Assembly: GCA_047620505.1 (NCBI GenBank)
Contig: JBLHKS010000295.1
Location: 1-7,470, forward strand
DNA from: JBLHKS01 sp047620505
Lineage (GTDB): Bacteria; Verrucomicrobiota; Verrucomicrobiia; Verrucomicrobiales; DEV007
Direction: 5' to 3'
Length of the DNA stretch: 7,470 bases
Made by a program: the position numbers and the translations under genes. The notes beneath the pieces were generated by a model that was not told the DNA's origin, ran no database searches, and saw only the letters and a list, made by a program, of their open reading frames with translations. Below, one piece after another: positions 5,839-7,470 of the stretch; within the stretch, counting starts at the first letter, position 1, and every line of letters begins with the position of its first letter.

Positions 5839-6186
5839 ATGAAAAAAGTATTTCTCATTGTCAGGCCTCTCGCCCTCGTCCTCACCGCATTGATTTTGGT
5901 CGGCTGTCAGGAAAACGCCCAGGTAACGCAGCTCCAAAACGAACTCGATTCTCTTAAGCAGCGATCGGCGGATTTGGACGAACAAATCGCTCGAGGTAAA
6001 TCCGAATTGGAGACGATCAGGGCGACAACCGCAGACTCGGAAAAGGAATTAGGGCAGATGAAGACTGCGACGAAAAATGCTCAAGATGAAAAGTTCCAAT
6101 CTCAGGCGGCACTTGCGCAAGAGAAGGACCAATTGGAACGACTCAAACGCGAAATCTCCGATCTCAAGGAACAGTTAGAAAAGTAG
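5839..6186 (+). CDS. Coiled-coil lipoprotein B (unknown function)
   Basis: A 115-residue protein opening with MKKVFLIVRPLALVLTALILVGC. The lipobox L-V-G-C (20-23) is canonical, with Cys23 to be lipidated. Nearly all the rest (about 27-114) is a predicted coiled coil with heptad Leu/Ile/Ala positions (for example 'LQNELDSLKQ', 'LERLKREISDLKEQL'). It follows lipoprotein A by 23 bases and shares its design but little direct sequence, so the two may be co-transcribed partners or old duplicates. An in-frame GTG at 5812 overlaps the upstream TGA (GTGA) and would add nine residues before the signal; this would suit translational coupling, but the ATG at 5839 gives the standard MKK signal start. No strong ribosome-binding site is seen for either. 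The function is not known. Confidence 0.75.
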   Translation: MKKVFLIVRPLALVLTALILVGCQENAQVTQLQNELDSLKQRSADLDEQIARGKSELETIRATTADSEKELGQMKTATKNAQDEKFQSQAALAQEKDQLERLKREISDLKEQLEK

Positions 6187-6200
6187 CCTACCTGGTAGTC

Positions 6201-6235
6201 AAAACTGCTCTCCGACTTCCGGCTTACGTCGGAAG
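6201..6235 (-). terminator. Weak hairpin at the end of ilvN (possible terminator)
   Basis: Between the convergent ends of lipoprotein B and ilvN, two overlapping 6-bp stems are possible: CTTCCG/CGGAAG (6216-6221 with 6230-6235) and TCCGAC/GTCGGA (6211-6216 with 6228-6233). Both span the ilvN stop codon. On the minus strand TTTT follows only after about 11 bases (6204-6201), which is poor for an intrinsic terminator. An 11-base palindrome, CTACCTGGTAG, is also present at 6188-6198. Confidence 0.2.
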
Positions 6236-6781
6236 CTCACCACGCGCCATCACGACCTTGCCGGTCCGAACGGTCTCGATGATCTCGTAGCTCGAAAGCA
6301 GACGAATCGCCGCGTCCACCTTTTCGGTATCGCCATTGATCATCGCGATCAGCGAAGTCTCGGTGAAATCGACAGTCTTCCCGTTAAAGTGATTGATGAT
6401 CTGAAGGACCTCGGTGCGCTCACTCGTCGGGCAGATGATCTTCACCATCACCATCTCCTTCACCACGGCGTCATCTTCTTCGTGCTCGTAGCAGTGGATC
6501 ACGTCGATCAGTTTGTTCACCTGCTTGATGATTTGATCGAGCATCTTCGAATCCCCGCTGACGCCGATCGTCATCCGCGAAAACTTCGGATCGCGTCCCT
6601 GCGAAACCACCAGCGAATCAATATTGTAAGCACGGCGCGAAAAAACCTGCGCGATCCGAGCCAACACCCCGGGCTGATTCGAGACAAAAACACTAAGCGT
6701 GTGCGCGCCCACAATGTCGGCCTGCGGCGAAAGCTTGGAGTCCGTCGTGATGATATTTTTGCGTTTAGCTTGATCGTTCAT
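6224..6781 (-). CDS. ilvN: Acetolactate synthase small (regulatory) subunit
   Basis: A 185-residue protein, of usual length for the larger IlvN/IlvH type. An N-terminal ACT domain (about 26-100) starts 'HTLSVFVSNQPGVLARI' with the ligand-loop motif N-x-P-G-V-L (35-40), then 'AYNIDSLVVSQG' (51-62). The C-terminal ALS_ss_C domain (about 105-180) includes 'MVMVKI' and 'GKTVDFTETSLI'. The subunit binds the catalytic IlvB in the cytoplasm, raises its activity and gives feedback inhibition by valine. That supports the first common step of valine, leucine and isoleucine synthesis: two pyruvate to acetolactate, or pyruvate plus 2-oxobutyrate to acetohydroxybutyrate. It starts 26 bases after the ilvB stop, so the two form an operon. 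An N-terminal extension of about 25 polar residues precedes the ACT domain. ilvC does not follow; the next gene is convergent. Confidence 0.95.
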   Translation of the reverse strand: MNDQAKRKNIITTDSKLSPQADIVGAHTLSVFVSNQPGVLARIAQVFSRRAYNIDSLVVSQGRDPKFSRMTIGVSGDSKMLDQIIKQVNKLIDVIHCYEHEEDDAVVKEMVMVKIICPTSERTEVLQIINHFNGKTVDFTETSLIAMINGDTEKVDAAIRLLSSYEIIETVRTGKVVMARGELPT

Positions 6782-6807
6782 CTGAAAATAAGTGCGCAGT
6801 TAGATTC

Positions 6808-7470
6808 TTAAGTCGACCCGGTTGGCTTGGCCATTTTGTGCTTAGGCGGCTCAGTCAACATGTCCTCGAGCGCCGCTCCGGCTGGAATCATCGGGAAAAC
6901 ATTGTCGGTCTTCACGCACTCGGCATTGATCAGCACCGGACGGTCGTTGATCTCGAGCGCCTTCTTCAAAACCTTGGTCACGTCCGCCGGCCGTTTGATG
7001 TTGAAACCAGCCGCGCCGTAAGATTCGGCCAATTTCACGAAATCCGGGTTTCCAAGCAGATCCACGCCGCTCTCGCGGTTGTCGAAAAACAGCTCCTGCC
7101 ATTGCCGAACCATCCCGAGATAGTGGTTATTCAAAACCAGAATCTTAACCGGCAATTTGTGAATCACCGCAGTCGCCAATTCGCAAAGCGTCATCTGAAA
7201 ACCGCCATCCCCGACGATCGCCACGACCGTGTCTTTCGGCCTCGCGAACTGCGCGCCGATCGCGGCCGGAAAGCCAAAGCCCATCGTCCCCGCACCGCCC
7301 GAACTAAGCCAGTTAAAACTGGAATCAGTCTTGTAAAACTGCGCCGCCCACATCTGATGCTGACCAACGTCGGTCGAAACAATCGCCTTGCCTTCGGTCA
7401 GCTCGAAAATCTCGTCGATCACCTGCTGCATTCGCAAACCACCCTGCTTTTTGTAGCCCAACGGATACTT
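6808..7470 (-). CDS. ilvB: Acetolactate synthase large (catalytic) subunit, C-terminal part
   Basis: The gene enters from the right edge and the last 220 codons are visible, roughly 40% of a usual 550-600-residue enzyme. The frame is open through 7470 (K-Y-P-L-G-Y-K-K...), matching the 'YPLxY' stretch before the last domain, so the TTG at 7461 is not a start. The C-terminal thiamine-diphosphate-binding domain is clear: 'STDVGQHQMWAAQF', 'SSGGAGTMGFGFPAAIGA', then the ThDP/Mg motif G-D-G-G-F (7212-7198) through to N-N (7131-7126). 'GMVRQWQELFF' follows, with the tryptophan conserved at the sulfonylurea-binding channel entrance of this enzyme. It catalyses pyruvate decarboxylation and carboligation to acetolactate or acetohydroxybutyrate, with IlvN as regulatory partner. 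Paralogues such as ilvI or ilvG cannot be told apart from a fragment, but adjacency to ilvN favours the biosynthetic enzyme. Confidence 0.95.
   Translation of the reverse strand, partial: KYPLGYKKQGGLRMQQVIDEIFELTEGKAIVSTDVGQHQMWAAQFYKTDSSFNWLSSGGAGTMGFGFPAAIGAQFARPKDTVVAIVGDGGFQMTLCELATAVIHKLPVKILVLNNHYLGMVRQWQELFFDNRESGVDLLGNPDFVKLAESYGAAGFNIKRPADVTKVLKKALEINDRPVLINAECVKTDNVFPMIPAGAALEDMLTEPPKHKMAKPTGST

Noticed and set aside
6389..6811. 140-residue plus-strand open frame over ilvN
   Set aside because: It is antisense to ilvN; its His/Asp-rich composition is the complement of ilvN codons.

Overview
The window looks like ordinary chromosome of a Gram-negative bacterium with moderately high GC. 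Verrucomicrobiota or a related PVC-superphylum lineage is my best guess. The reasons are a secreted DUF1080 (3-keto-disaccharide hydrolase-type) protein beside a large secreted acetylxylan-esterase-type hydrolase, several small coiled-coil lipoproteins, and a GTAG-headed REP-type palindrome. This placement is inferred from protein style, not from a marker gene. No tRNA, rRNA, CRISPR array, transposase or phage gene was seen.

Layout. The left end (1-2563) is a divergent pair: the N-terminus of an exported DUF1080 protein on the minus strand and a full-length 745-residue exported alpha/beta-hydrolase on the plus strand. Together they suggest extracytoplasmic breakdown of plant- or algal-type polysaccharide. 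A two-unit inverted REP/BIME-like element with a trailing T-run (2578-2659) follows the esterase and probably terminates it. Next comes a small plus-strand gene for a single-pass membrane coiled-coil protein (2767-3033).

The centre (3041-5413) holds two minus-strand cell-envelope genes. One is a lipoprotein with a penicillin-binding/beta-lactamase-like serine hydrolase domain. The other is a polytopic O-antigen ligase/polymerase-family protein that probably uses a TTG start. Divergent from the latter are two consecutive plus-strand genes for short, almost entirely coiled-coil lipoproteins (5477-6186), probably co-transcribed.

The right end (6224-7470) is the branched-chain amino acid pair on the minus strand: the C-terminal part of acetolactate synthase large subunit (ilvB), cut by the window edge, followed 26 bases later by its regulatory small subunit (ilvN). 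These run convergent to the lipoprotein genes.

Apart from ilvBN the theme is the cell envelope and secreted enzymes. I do not see a clear new multi-gene system. The observations most worth checking are the REP/BIME element, a perfect hairpin plus seven T residues inside the esterase signal-peptide codons, a second esterase domain that seems to have lost its nucleophile, a beta-lactamase-fold lipoprotein without the class A general-base glutamate, and the tandem coiled-coil lipoproteins.
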